Assembly (NCBI GenBank): GCA_026414565.1
Contig: JAOAIT010000018.1
Span: forward strand, 1-64,000
Length of the DNA: 64,000 nucleotides
From: Verrucomicrobiia bacterium
GTDB lineage: Bacteria > Verrucomicrobiota > Verrucomicrobiia > Limisphaerales > Fontisphaeraceae
Direction: 5' to 3'
Made by a program: the position numbers and the translations under genes. Each line of letters starts with the position of its first letter. Within the stretch, counting starts at the first letter, position 1. Positions 54,366 to 63,530 of this stretch are shown one piece after another. Under the pieces are notes generated by a model that searched no databases, had not been told where the DNA came from, and saw only the letters and a program-made list of their open reading frames with translations.

Positions 54366-54535
54366 GTGTACAGGTCATTCTTAGCTTAAGTGGGGCGGGA
54401 TACCAAATGTTTTTTCGCCCGCGGGTCGAGGCAGTTCAGGGGGGCGAATGGACAGAGCCGGGCAAGGGGGAAAATCGGAGGCAGCAATCACAGGAAACGC
54501 CCGGTCCCTCTGTTAGGATGAGGGTGAATTCAGCG

Positions 54536-54564
54536 TTGGCTCGGGGAGGGGTGGGTGGTAGGCT
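54536..54564 (+). promoter_or_regulatory. Putative promoter of the DUF1080 gene, leaderless geometry
   Basis: TTGGCT (54536-54541), a 17-nt spacer and TAGGCT (54559-54564) are followed 7 nt later by the ATG at 54572. No ribosome binding site lies between. Confidence 0.35.
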
Positions 54565-54571
54565 TCGAGGC

Positions 54572-55306
54572 ATGAAAATGACATCCTTCCTACTGAAGCC
54601 CTTGGCTGGTTTGGTTGTCGCTGCGCTTTGCCTTGTGGGGCAGGGTTGCGGCGTGAAGACCACCCACACGATTACGTCCATGCGACCCATGTTTAACGGC
54701 AAGGATTTGCAAGGTTGGGAGGGGGTGCCGGGCTGGTGGGAAGTTAAGGATGGGGTGATTGTGTGTGAAAGCACGCCGCAAAAGCCGTGCAACAAGAGCC
54801 ATTACTTGATTTGGAAGGGCGGGGAGCCGGGGGATTTTGAATTTCGTTGTCAATGGCGCATTACGGGACCGGCCAATTCGGGGATTCAATTTCGCAGCAA
54901 GGCGCTGGCCGATTATGACACTTGGGGATACCAGGCGGACATTGATGCCGCAGGAGAATATGTGGGGTGCCTCTATCAACATGAGCGGGGACTGGTGGCC
55001 AGGCGAGGCGAGAAAGTTCATTTTGACAAAGACGGCAAGCGGACGGTGACCGTCTTTGCCCGTGCTGAGGACTTGCTCAAGGTCGTCAAGCCGGGGGACT
55101 GGAATGAATATCGTGTCCTGGCGCAGGGGCCGGCCATTAAATTATGGATCAATGGCGTGTTGATGTGCGAGGTGGAGGATTATCAACCGAAGTTTGCGCT
55201 GCCCAAGGGGGTGATTGCCCTGCAAATGCACCAAGGCCCGCCGATGAAGGTGGAATTTCGGGAGCTTTATATCCAGGAAATGCCCGCAGCGGCTTCCGCC
55301 AAATGA
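54572..55306 (+). CDS. DUF1080 (3-keto-disaccharide hydrolase-like) lipoprotein
   Basis: The 244-aa protein has a signal sequence of lipoprotein type (MKMTSFLLKPLAGLVVAALC, then LVGQGC with Cys near residue 26). The DUF1080 beta-sandwich follows: MFNGKDLQGWEG, WWEVKDGVIVCE, DFEFRCQWRI, NSGIQFRSKA and WNEYRVLAQGPAIKLWINGV. Members of this abundant Planctomycetes/Verrucomicrobia family hydrolyse 3-keto-glycosides or bind carbohydrate. The lipobox is imperfect, so simple secretion is possible. It is convergent with the sialidase-like gene. Confidence 0.88.
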   Translation: MKMTSFLLKPLAGLVVAALCLVGQGCGVKTTHTITSMRPMFNGKDLQGWEGVPGWWEVKDGVIVCESTPQKPCNKSHYLIWKGGEPGDFEFRCQWRITGPANSGIQFRSKALADYDTWGYQADIDAAGEYVGCLYQHERGLVARRGEKVHFDKDGKRTVTVFARAEDLLKVVKPGDWNEYRVLAQGPAIKLWINGVLMCEVEDYQPKFALPKGVIALQMHQGPPMKVEFRELYIQEMPAAASAK

Positions 55307-55325
55307 GGCACGGGCAGGGATCTGG

Positions 55326-56387
55326 TCAGGGCAGCCTGGCCAGGTCTATAACGGCGTGTTTGATGCGCAGCCGTTTCCAAGTGTAGGTGATGTGGAGAAG
55401 CCCGTCGCGGGTTTGAATGACGGCGGGGTACGAATATTCGCCCGGGGTGTCTTCAAGGGTAAGGACGGGTTGCCAATTTTGGCCGTCATTGGAGAGAGCG
55501 ACATTCAAGGGGGTGCGGCCACGGTCGGTGTGATTGTAAACCAGGACGTGGCGGCCGTCCTTCAGGGTCAGGGCGTCCGTGCCGGCATTGGGGTTGGGCA
55601 GGTCAAGTGTGGTCATGGGGCCCCAGGTTTTTCCCTGATCACTGGACCAGATTTGGAAGATTTTTCCCTGACGGGTGCGGCCGACGGCCTGCAGGCGGCC
55701 GTTGGGGTGAATCAGGAGGCTGGGCTGAATGGCTCCCAATTCCTTGCCGTCGTTTACGGGCCCGATTAATTCCCAAGTACGGCCGAGGTCGGGAGTGCGC
55801 TCGAAGTGCACGCGCCAGCCGGCGTGTTCGGAACTGGAGCCGCAAAGGATGTCGCCATTGGGGAGTTGGATGGGCTTGTTTTTTACGGGGCCGAGGATGT
55901 CTTCGGGAAGACGGCGGGGGAGGCTCCAAGTTTGTCCGGCATCATCGGAGGTCATTAACATGCCCCACCAGGTGGAGGGGCTGGGGCCAACTTTGTAAAA
56001 AAGCATCAGCGGCCCCTGGCGGGGCTGGAAGAGGACTGGGTTCCAGCAGGGATAGCGTTTGTTGGCATGTTGGATGCCATTGGCGACTTCCACCGGTGTG
56101 GACCAGCGGCCTTCGCGATGGCGGGAAAGCCAGATGCCGACATCCGGATTTTGCTCGTGGCGGCCACCGAACCAGGCGGCCACGAGGCCCTCGGCAGTTT
56201 CGACGAGGGTGGAGGCGTGGCACTGGGGGGTGGGTTGTTGCTCGAAAATGAACTCGGAGAGCACGAGGGCATTGGAGGCCATGGCGGCAGGGGGCGGGGG
56301 TGTTTGTGGCCAGATTTGAAACGCGCCCAAGGTCAGCCAGATACAACCACCGAGAGCCAGAAGATAAATGCGCTGCATGGCTGTCAT
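55326..56387 (-). CDS. Exported BNR/sialidase-like protein
   Basis: The 353-aa protein has a signal peptide (MQRIYLLALGGCIWLTLGA with a short cut region). A six-bladed propeller with several Asp boxes follows: SDDAGQTW, TPDLGRTW, SSDQGKTW and SNDGQNW. The arginine-triad and catalytic residues of true sialidases cannot be checked by eye. The nearest group is BNR_2, found next to rhamnosidases and other glycosidases in this phylum. ATG 56387 or 56378 may be the start. It probably acts on extracellular glycans. Confidence 0.82.
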   Translation of the reverse strand: MTAMQRIYLLALGGCIWLTLGAFQIWPQTPPPPAAMASNALVLSEFIFEQQPTPQCHASTLVETAEGLVAAWFGGRHEQNPDVGIWLSRHREGRWSTPVEVANGIQHANKRYPCWNPVLFQPRQGPLMLFYKVGPSPSTWWGMLMTSDDAGQTWSLPRRLPEDILGPVKNKPIQLPNGDILCGSSSEHAGWRVHFERTPDLGRTWELIGPVNDGKELGAIQPSLLIHPNGRLQAVGRTRQGKIFQIWSSDQGKTWGPMTTLDLPNPNAGTDALTLKDGRHVLVYNHTDRGRTPLNVALSNDGQNWQPVLTLEDTPGEYSYPAVIQTRDGLLHITYTWKRLRIKHAVIDLARLP

Positions 56388-56501
56388 GGTGGGAATTCCG
56401 GGCAGAACGGCAAGAGCAAAGCGACGCACTTTTGGGCACCGTCAGTTTGCACGTCTGGACCGGCTTTCCAGGCTGGCCCCGCAACCGGGACATCGTTGCC
56501 C

Positions 56502-57920
56502 TCAGGTGGCGGCGGGGGCAGGCTGCCAGCCGAAGAGGCGGCGCTCTTTGATGATTTGAACCACTTGCGGCGGGACCAGGGATTCCCATGAGGGATCGCC
56601 GCGTTGGAGCCGGGCCAGGGCGTCGGCCGAGGTGATGTTCAGGCAGGTGGGATCGTAGTTGCGGATGTCCTCGATGAATTTCTTTTCGCGCAAATAAGCA
56701 TAAAGAGGGCGGAGGTGCGGCTCGGGTTGAAAAGTCTCCGCGTTGATGAGCTGGCCGGTTTGGGGATCGCGCATGGGATAAAGGTAAAGTTTCAAATCAT
56801 TTTTGAAGAGCCGGCCGAAGGATTCGAGAATGCCGCCCTCGAGGTCGGTATAAAACTTTTCGGAGAACAGCTCGCGCAGGGCGGGGGCGCCGATGGCGAT
56901 GCCGATGCGTTTTTTGGTATGGCGAAAAAGGTAATTGGCGAGGCGGAAGAAACGGGCGTAGTTGGAAATGAGCACGGTCTGGCCCAGCGTCCCCAGGATG
57001 TCGGCACGATCCAAAAAATCGCGATGGTCAATGCCGCTGGGGGAGGTGGTGAGGCTGCGCAGGGTCATTTCCATGATGACGGCGACTTCCGCGGGGTCGG
57101 CCTGGGCGTCCTGGATGAATTGGGCACGGGCATTTTGGAGCAGGTCGAGGGTGAGCCGGGTGACGGGGCGGAAATTGCCGCGCTCGACGAGGATGGGGCG
57201 TTTATAAAGGTATTCGGCGGCCTGCACCACTTCGCCGTCGGCGGTGAACATGGCCGCATCCGTCAAGCCGTGGCTGACCAGTTCGAGGCTCATCAGGCGG
57301 TTGTCCACGCCCGCGAAGGCGGGGCCGGAAAAACGGACGAGGTCCACCTCGACGCGTTCGGTGGTGAGGTTGTCCAGGAGCGACATGATGAGGGCGCGCG
57401 GCTGTTGATGAAAGTAGAGCGCCCCATAAATGAGGTTGACGCCCATGACGCCCAGCGCCTCCTGTTGCATGACGCTTTCGCGGTCCAACATGCGGACATG
57501 AATGATGATGTCCGAGGGTTCACCGCGGGGTTCGGTCTGGAAGCGAATGCCCAGCCAGCCGTGGCAGTCGTTATTGCCGCGGAAACTCTTAACGGCCACG
57601 GTATCGGCAAAGACAAAAAACCGGGTGGTGGCTCCGCGCTTGGCGTCCAGCCGTTCCACAAGGAGCTGATATTCATGGTCCAGCATGGTGCCCAGGCGTT
57701 GACGGCTGACGTAGCGTTTGCACTGGCCGTAAATAGCGTCGCTGAAGGTCATGTCGTAGGCGGACATGGTTTTTGCCACGGTGCCCGCGGCGCCGCCGAC
57801 GCGGAAGAACCAGCGCGCCACTTCCTGGCCGCCGCCAATTTCGGCAAAGGTGCCGTAGGAAGTGGGGTCCAGATTAATCTGCAACGCTTTTTGATGGGTC
57901 CCGAGGATTTCCCGGCTCAT
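56502..57920 (-). CDS. Conserved protein of unknown function
   Basis: The 472-aa protein starts SREILGTHQKALQINLDPTS and shows well-formed conserved-looking blocks: YGTFAEIGGGQEVARWFFRVGG, MSAYDMTFSDAIYGQCKRYVSRQRL, GNNDCHGWLGIRFQT, MQQEALGVMGVNLIYGAL and GLTDAAMFTADGEVV. I recall homologues in many bacteria, sometimes wrongly labelled TonB-dependent receptor; nothing here looks like a beta-barrel receptor, and no signal peptide or transmembrane helix is seen. It is probably a soluble cytoplasmic protein. A TAATAT hexamer (57929-57934) lies 8 nt before the ATG. The gene is upstream of the sialidase-like gene and downstream of the Ig-like gene. Confidence 0.8.
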   Translation of the reverse strand: MSREILGTHQKALQINLDPTSYGTFAEIGGGQEVARWFFRVGGAAGTVAKTMSAYDMTFSDAIYGQCKRYVSRQRLGTMLDHEYQLLVERLDAKRGATTRFFVFADTVAVKSFRGNNDCHGWLGIRFQTEPRGEPSDIIIHVRMLDRESVMQQEALGVMGVNLIYGALYFHQQPRALIMSLLDNLTTERVEVDLVRFSGPAFAGVDNRLMSLELVSHGLTDAAMFTADGEVVQAAEYLYKRPILVERGNFRPVTRLTLDLLQNARAQFIQDAQADPAEVAVIMEMTLRSLTTSPSGIDHRDFLDRADILGTLGQTVLISNYARFFRLANYLFRHTKKRIGIAIGAPALRELFSEKFYTDLEGGILESFGRLFKNDLKLYLYPMRDPQTGQLINAETFQPEPHLRPLYAYLREKKFIEDIRNYDPTCLNITSADALARLQRGDPSWESLVPPQVVQIIKERRLFGWQPAPAAT

Positions 57921-58046
57921 GCGTGGCTATATTAGCGTAAAACTCAATAATGACGAGTGCGATTTACAACAGACATGGAAGGAGGCAGGCCTGTGACACA
58001 GCCTGCTGGTGACAGGTTTCGCGGAGACGGACCGGCCTGCGCACCG

Positions 58047-59387
58047 TCAAGGCAGAGTCTGGCGGAGTCGGTAAAAGCGTTGCGAAGAGGGGGGCGCACT
58101 GTCACTTATGGTTTTCAGGGTGCCGTCCCCCGGCACGGTGAGCAGCGGCGTCCAGTTGGTGCCGCGCAAGGTGTTTTGGTATTCGAGGGTGTAGTGAAAA
58201 CCGGGGAGGGTGTTTACCTGCAGGGAGAACTGGCCGGCTTGCAAGCGGGGTGACTGCAGCCGCGGGGCGGGGAGGAAGGTGACTTCATCCAGGTAACCGG
58301 CGTCGTCGCCAGCGCTGCCGGCGCTGTCTTTCACATACACCCACTCGAGCACGGCGCGGCCGGGGGGGACGGGGAAGGTGCGTTTTTCCCAATCAACTTC
58401 AGCGTAGATGAAGTCTTGTTCGACGTTGTTGATGGTGAAGCTCAGAGCGTCGCCGTCACTGGAGACTTTCCACCAGAAGGAGATGAATCCCGGGCCGGTG
58501 ACGGTGGTGCTGATGGCGCTGGCTTCGTTGTCAAAGAGGGGCGGGGATTGAGCTGCAGCCACGCCGTCATGGGTGGTGACGCTTTGCGGTTCCCAAGGCG
58601 CAAAGGGGGTGGTTTCCCAGAGCAGGTGAGGGGCATTGAGGGCGACCGCCAGGGGGTCGAGAGTGACGGTGACGCGGGCGGTTGCACTGGTCACGACGCC
58701 AAAAGGATTGCGGACAACGAGCCGATAGGCGCCGGCCTGGTTGGTGAACACGCCGGGGATGCGCAAGACGGCCTGAGTGGCGCCGGCCAGCGGGGAGCCA
58801 TTAAAATACCACTGATAAGCCAGAGGGAGACTGCCGGAGACAAAAGGGTTTAGAATCAGCTCGTCGCCGGCCAGGATGTCCACGTTGGCGGGGTCGCGGA
58901 TCACCCGGGGCGGGTTGTCACCGGGGGTGAAGGTGACTTCATCGAGCCAGGCGGCGTCGCCCATCATGGAAAATCCGGGCAACTTGGCGTACGTCCATTC
59001 CAAAACGTGTTGACCGGCGGGCAAGGGAATGCTCACCAGCTCCCATTCGTATTCGCCATTGATTTCCAGGGTTTGGCCGAGGACGCTGAAGCGGAGGTAA
59101 CCCAATTCATAGTCGGTGGAAACCTTCCACCAGAATTCAATCCGGCCCGGGCCGGTAACGGTGGTGCGGAGCCAGGAGGACTGGCCCGCGGACAAGAAGG
59201 CCGAGCGCGCGGCGCTTTCATCGTCATGGGTGATGTCGAACACCTCCACCCAGGGGCGGTCGGGGCTGGTGGACCAGGGCAGCGCGGGATTGAGGGCACT
59301 GCCGAGGTCGGCATAAGCGGCCAGGGAGCAAAGAAGGAAGAGGCCTTTCCACGGAAGGAAACTTCGTAACGCGCGCGGAGTTAACAT
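58047..59387 (-). CDS. Secreted protein with duplicated jelly-roll modules around an Ig-like domain
   Basis: The 446-aa protein has a signal peptide (WKGLFLLCSLAAYADL). A first module follows (GRIEFWWKVSTDYELGYLRFSV ... AGQHVLEWTYAKL ... AWLDEVTFTPG), then an Ig-like domain (VDILAGDELIL ... AGAYRLVVRNPFG) and a second copy of the first module (GFISFWWKVSSDGDALSFTI ... RAVLEWVYVKD ... GYLDEVTF). The C-terminal block YTLEYQNTLRGTNWTPL ... RFYRLRQ is common at the ends of Verrucomicrobia secreted proteins. The role is probably surface attachment or polysaccharide binding. The start at ATG 59387 fits the signal peptide. Confidence 0.8.
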   Translation of the reverse strand: MLTPRALRSFLPWKGLFLLCSLAAYADLGSALNPALPWSTSPDRPWVEVFDITHDDESAARSAFLSAGQSSWLRTTVTGPGRIEFWWKVSTDYELGYLRFSVLGQTLEINGEYEWELVSIPLPAGQHVLEWTYAKLPGFSMMGDAAWLDEVTFTPGDNPPRVIRDPANVDILAGDELILNPFVSGSLPLAYQWYFNGSPLAGATQAVLRIPGVFTNQAGAYRLVVRNPFGVVTSATARVTVTLDPLAVALNAPHLLWETTPFAPWEPQSVTTHDGVAAAQSPPLFDNEASAISTTVTGPGFISFWWKVSSDGDALSFTINNVEQDFIYAEVDWEKRTFPVPPGRAVLEWVYVKDSAGSAGDDAGYLDEVTFLPAPRLQSPRLQAGQFSLQVNTLPGFHYTLEYQNTLRGTNWTPLLTVPGDGTLKTISDSAPPSSQRFYRLRQTLP

Positions 59388-59428
59388 AAGTGATTCCTCA
59401 TGGGGCCTGGCGGGCTGAAGGGGCCGGG

Positions 59429-62400
59429 TCAGCGGCCGCAACAATGCTTGTATTTCTTGCCGCTGCCGCACGGGCAGGGATCGTTGCGGCCTACTTTGGG
59501 GCCGGTGCGCACCGGTTTGGCCTTGGCGAGGGCCTGGTTGGCTTCGCTGACAATGTCGCTTTCCTTGCGCGGGGGCGCGGCGCCAGGCTCTGCGGCGGGG
59601 GCTGAGCCAAAGGCGGAGGTGCTTTCATGCACGGTCTGTTGCGGCAGGCTGCGGAGGAAATTTTCGAGGGCCATGAGGCTGGAGGCGCTGCTGAAGATGT
59701 TGTGGCAAACCTCGGATTTGATGTCCACCATCAGTTCGTCAAACATCTTGTAAGCCTCGGCCTTGTATTCGATGAGCGGGTCGCGCTGGCCATAGGCGCG
59801 AAGGCCAATGGCGTTGCGGAGGCTGTCCATGTTGTAGAGGTGCTCCTGCCAGCGGCGGTCAATGGCGGTGAGGATGGTGTAGCGTTCAATTTTTTTAAGC
59901 GCGTTGGGCTCCTCAAATTGCACCTTGAGTTCGTAGGCATCGCGCACGGCCTTGATGACGGCCCGGCAGACGGCCAGTTGGGCGGGGGTCATGCCATCGA
60001 ACATGGAGCCGGGGACGGGGGATTCGGTGGCGGTGTCGGCGATCTGAGCCAGTTGCTGTTCGGGCAGGGAGATGGGGAAATTGAGGTTGATCCAGTCGGC
60101 CAGGCCGCGCAGGTTCCATTGGTCGCGCTCCTCGTCCGTGGTGATGAATTGCATCACCTTGGTCTGCACCACCTCCTCCATAATGTCCATCAGGCGGTCC
60201 CGGACGTCGTCGGCGTGGATGATTTCATTGCGGAACCTGTACACGACTTCGCGCTGTTTGTTCATGACGTCGTCGTACTCCAGGACGCGCTTGCGGATTT
60301 GGAAGTTTTGCTGTTCGACCCGCTTCTGGGCCGATTCAATGGAGCGGTTGAGGAGCGGGTGCTGCAATTCCTGACCCTCCTCATAGCCCATTTTTTCCAT
60401 GACCTTGACGATGCGGTCCGAGCCGAAGAGGCGCATGAGATCGTCTTCCAGCGAGATGAAAAAGTGGGAGGAACCCGGATCCCCCTGGCGGGCGCAGCGT
60501 CCGCGCAACTGGCGGTCAATGCGGCGGGCCTCGTGCCGTTCGGTGCCGATGACATGCAGGCCGCCCAGGTCGGCCACGCCGGGGCCGAGCTTGATGTCGG
60601 TGCCACGTCCGGCCATGTTGGTGGCGATGGTGATGGCGCCACGCTGACCGGCACGGGCCACGATTTCCGCCTCCTGCTGGTGGTATTTGGCGTTGAGGAC
60701 GGAGTGAACCAGACCCACGCGCTGGAGCATGCGGGAAAGGTGCTCGCTGGTTTCCACGGAAACGGTACCCACCAGGATGGGTCGGCCCTGGGCGTGGATT
60801 TCCTGGATCTCCTTGAGGACGGCCGCGAATTTTTCCCGTTTGGTTTTATAAACGGAGTCGTTGAAGTCCTTGCGGATGCAGGGTTTGTTGGTGGGGATGA
60901 CCAGCACGCCCAGCTTGTAAATGTCGTAAAATTCCTGTGCTTCGGTTTCCGCTGTGCCGGTCATGCCGGCCAGCTTGGTGTACATGCGGAAGTAATTCTG
61001 AATGGTGATGGTTGCGTAGGTTTGGGTTTCCTTTTCCACCTCAACGCCCTCTTTGGCTTCCACGGCGGAATGGAGGCCGTCGCTCCAGCGGCGTCCGGTC
61101 ATCAGGCGGCCGGTATTTTCGTCCACGATGATGACTTTATTATCCTGCACGACGTAATGGACATCGCGGAGGTAAAGGCAGTAGGCCTTGAGGAGCTGGG
61201 AGATGCAGTGGATGGTTTTGGCTTTTTCTTCAAACTGGGCCTGAGCCCGGGCTTTCAGTTCAGCGCGCTTGCGCGGGTCGGTTTCCGGGCCGGTGTCAAT
61301 GGCATGGTAGAGGGAAATCAGGTCCGGCATCACGAAGGCATCCGGGTCATTGGGGCTGAGGAATTTGCGCCCTTTTTCGGTGAGGTCGGCCTCGTGGGTC
61401 TTCTCGTCCATCGCAAAGAACAACTCCTCCTTGGTGGCGTACAGCTCCCGCTTGGACTGGTCGGCGTGGAGCTGAAGCTCGGCGTTGTTCATGAGGCGGA
61501 TGTTTTCCGGATTTTCCAGCAGACGCATCAGGCCTTCGGAGCGTGGCTGGCCCATTTTGACTTTGAAGAGGAGCAGGCCGATCTGGCGTTCGAGTTCCTC
61601 GGGGTTCTGCGGGTTCGAGCCGTCCTCGGGATGCAGCTTTTTCATGAGCTCCTCGGCTTCGCGCAGGAAGCGGTTGCACAACTGCTCCTGGGCGCGCACG
61701 AGGCGTTCCACCATGGGTTTGTGTTGAAGGTAATGATCGTTGTCGGCGTTAACGACGGCGGGGCCGCTGATGATGAGCGGGGTGCGGGCTTCATCAATCA
61801 GAATGGAGTCCACCTCGTCCACAATGGCATAGTAGTGGCCGCGTTGGACCTGCTCTTCCGCGGTGGTGGCCATGCCGTTGTCGCGGAGGTAATCAAAGCC
61901 GAATTCGGCGTTGGTGCCGTAGGTGATGTCACAGTAATACTGCTCGCGGCGGACGGAGGGAGGCTGGTCGTGCAGAATGCAGCCGACAGTGAGGCCGAGG
62001 AAACGGTACACCGCGCCCATCCATTCGCTGTCGCGGGCGGCGAGGTAATCGTTGACGGTGACCACATGCACGCCGCGGCCGGTGAGGGCATTGAGATAGA
62101 CGGGGAGGGTGGCGACCAGCGTTTTGCCTTCGCCGGTGGCCATTTCGGCGATGCGTCCCTTGTGCAAGGCCCAGCCGCCCATGAGCTGGACATCAAAGGG
62201 CACCATATCCCATTTGAGGGTATGGCCGCGCACGACGATTTCGGTGCCCAGAAGACGGCGGCAGGCATTTTTCACGACGGCAAACGCCTCGGGCAGGATG
62301 GCATCCAGCTCGCGCTGCAATTCGTTATTATCCTGAATGGTGGATAATCTGGCTTTCCAGGCGGCGGTTTTCTCGCGCAACGCCTCGTCGGGGAGGCTTT

Positions 62401-62506
62401 GGAGCTCCTGCTCAAGCTGGTTGATTTGACGCACCAAGGGCAGGAGGCGCCGCAATTCACGGTCATTTTTTGACCCGAAAATCTTTTTAATGATGTACCC
62501 TAGCAT
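59429..62506 (-). CDS. secA: Preprotein translocase motor SecA
   Basis: The 1025-aa ATPase drives Sec-dependent export at the inner membrane. It has MATGEGKTLVATLPVYL (Walker A), DEVDSILIDEARTPLIISG (DEAD-like box), GRPILVGTVSVETSEHLS, the block ATNMAGRGTDIKLGPGV, and the C-terminal zinc motif CPCGSGKKYKHCC. It is longer than E. coli SecA (901 aa), mainly through an insert around the N-terminal half (HPEDGSNPQNPEELERQ). A TTGACG promoter lies upstream. The Ig-like gene follows 41 nt downstream. Confidence 0.98.
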   Translation of the reverse strand: MLGYIIKKIFGSKNDRELRRLLPLVRQINQLEQELQSLPDEALREKTAAWKARLSTIQDNNELQRELDAILPEAFAVVKNACRRLLGTEIVVRGHTLKWDMVPFDVQLMGGWALHKGRIAEMATGEGKTLVATLPVYLNALTGRGVHVVTVNDYLAARDSEWMGAVYRFLGLTVGCILHDQPPSVRREQYYCDITYGTNAEFGFDYLRDNGMATTAEEQVQRGHYYAIVDEVDSILIDEARTPLIISGPAVVNADNDHYLQHKPMVERLVRAQEQLCNRFLREAEELMKKLHPEDGSNPQNPEELERQIGLLLFKVKMGQPRSEGLMRLLENPENIRLMNNAELQLHADQSKRELYATKEELFFAMDEKTHEADLTEKGRKFLSPNDPDAFVMPDLISLYHAIDTGPETDPRKRAELKARAQAQFEEKAKTIHCISQLLKAYCLYLRDVHYVVQDNKVIIVDENTGRLMTGRRWSDGLHSAVEAKEGVEVEKETQTYATITIQNYFRMYTKLAGMTGTAETEAQEFYDIYKLGVLVIPTNKPCIRKDFNDSVYKTKREKFAAVLKEIQEIHAQGRPILVGTVSVETSEHLSRMLQRVGLVHSVLNAKYHQQEAEIVARAGQRGAITIATNMAGRGTDIKLGPGVADLGGLHVIGTERHEARRIDRQLRGRCARQGDPGSSHFFISLEDDLMRLFGSDRIVKVMEKMGYEEGQELQHPLLNRSIESAQKRVEQQNFQIRKRVLEYDDVMNKQREVVYRFRNEIIHADDVRDRLMDIMEEVVQTKVMQFITTDEERDQWNLRGLADWINLNFPISLPEQQLAQIADTATESPVPGSMFDGMTPAQLAVCRAVIKAVRDAYELKVQFEEPNALKKIERYTILTAIDRRWQEHLYNMDSLRNAIGLRAYGQRDPLIEYKAEAYKMFDELMVDIKSEVCHNIFSSASSLMALENFLRSLPQQTVHESTSAFGSAPAAEPGAAPPRKESDIVSEANQALAKAKPVRTGPKVGRNDPCPCGSGKKYKHCCGR

Positions 62507-62526
62507 GTTGCCTACAGTGACGAAGT

Positions 62527-62555
62527 ACCCTACGGGAGAACCAGGCCATCGTCAA
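62527..62555 (-). promoter_or_regulatory. Putative promoter of secA
   Basis: On the minus strand TTGACG (62550-62555), a 17-nt spacer and TAGGGT (62527-62532) lie about 20 nt upstream of the secA ATG. Confidence 0.4.
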
Positions 62556-62727
62556 ATGCGCAGATTTTAACGCGGGCCACCGGCGGCGGGGCGGGGCGGG
62601 TGGGAGTTTCTGTTGCGGTGCGCCCGTTAATGCCGTATGGTGACGTTCTGCTGTTGCCTGAGAACAGGCGGCAATCTGACCTTCCCCGGTGATGGCCGCG
62701 GAAGGAGAGGTATCTAATAAAGGCATT

Positions 62728-63399
62728 ATGAAAAAAGTGGCGTTATTGATTGATGGCGGGTGGTTCACCAAAGTGCTGCGCAAAGAACTGGCGGAGACAG
62801 TTTCCAATGGCCATGCGCGCCGGCCCACGGTGACGGCGGAGGTGGTACGCAAGAATGCGTTGTTGGCGCTGGATAGCGACGAGGAGGAGCCGTGGCGCAT
62901 TTTTTATTATGATGCCTATCCCTATGATGGCATGGTGACCAATCCAGTTGATGGAAAGTCCACTGACTTTGGCACCAGTCCCACCAATGCATACGCCACC
63001 AAGCTGTTCAAGGAACTGGGCCAGATGGACTTGGTGGCCCTGCGACGCGGTGTGCTCAAACCGCGCGGCTGGCTGTTGACGGAGAGTTTCGTGCGCGAAT
63101 CGCTGGCCGCGGCACAAAACAACGCCCCGGTGCCGGCCCTGGAGCCGGAGGATGTGACTTTTGCTCTGGAGCAAAAGGGGGTGGACATCCGGGTGGGTTT
63201 GGATGTGGCCACGCTCGCCATCAAACGCCTGGTGGACCGGCTTTTGATTTTCTCGGGGGATACCGATATCGTGCCGGCGATGAAACTGGCGCGGCGGGAG
63301 GGTTTGCAGGTGGCGGTGGTGGAAGTGGGGGGCACGCGTCTGAGCGCCGAGCTGGTGGAGGACGCGGATTTCCTCCGGCACATTGAGCCGGTGATGTAG
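62728..63399 (+). CDS. NYN-domain (PIN-like) nuclease-like protein
   Basis: The 223-aa protein has NYN features: KKVALLIDGGWF at the start, FYYDAYPYDG, KGVDIRVGLDVATLAI and LLIFSGDTDIVPAMKLARREGLQV. Acidic residues D11, D63/D67 and the SGDTD block form the expected metal site. NYN proteins are RNA-processing nucleases. The ATG at 62728 (MKKVALL) is used; the frame upstream is not family-like. A TAATAA hexamer 7 nt upstream may give a leaderless mRNA. Confidence 0.85.
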   Translation: MKKVALLIDGGWFTKVLRKELAETVSNGHARRPTVTAEVVRKNALLALDSDEEEPWRIFYYDAYPYDGMVTNPVDGKSTDFGTSPTNAYATKLFKELGQMDLVALRRGVLKPRGWLLTESFVRESLAAAQNNAPVPALEPEDVTFALEQKGVDIRVGLDVATLAIKRLVDRLLIFSGDTDIVPAMKLARREGLQVAVVEVGGTRLSAELVEDADFLRHIEPVM

Positions 63400-63530
63400 G
63401 CCGCATCAAGGTCAGCTCCGATGCCACGGCGGGGCGGGCGCCTCCGGGGATTGGGGTAATCAATCGGTCAAGCAACGGTGGTATGTCGTGGAAAGATGGG
63501 ATTCGCCGACATCGGCAGGTGCATCGGAGC

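Noticed and set aside
59627-62347. A 906-aa open frame antisense to secA
   Set aside because: The opposite strand is unmistakable secA; the shadow frame has no family features.
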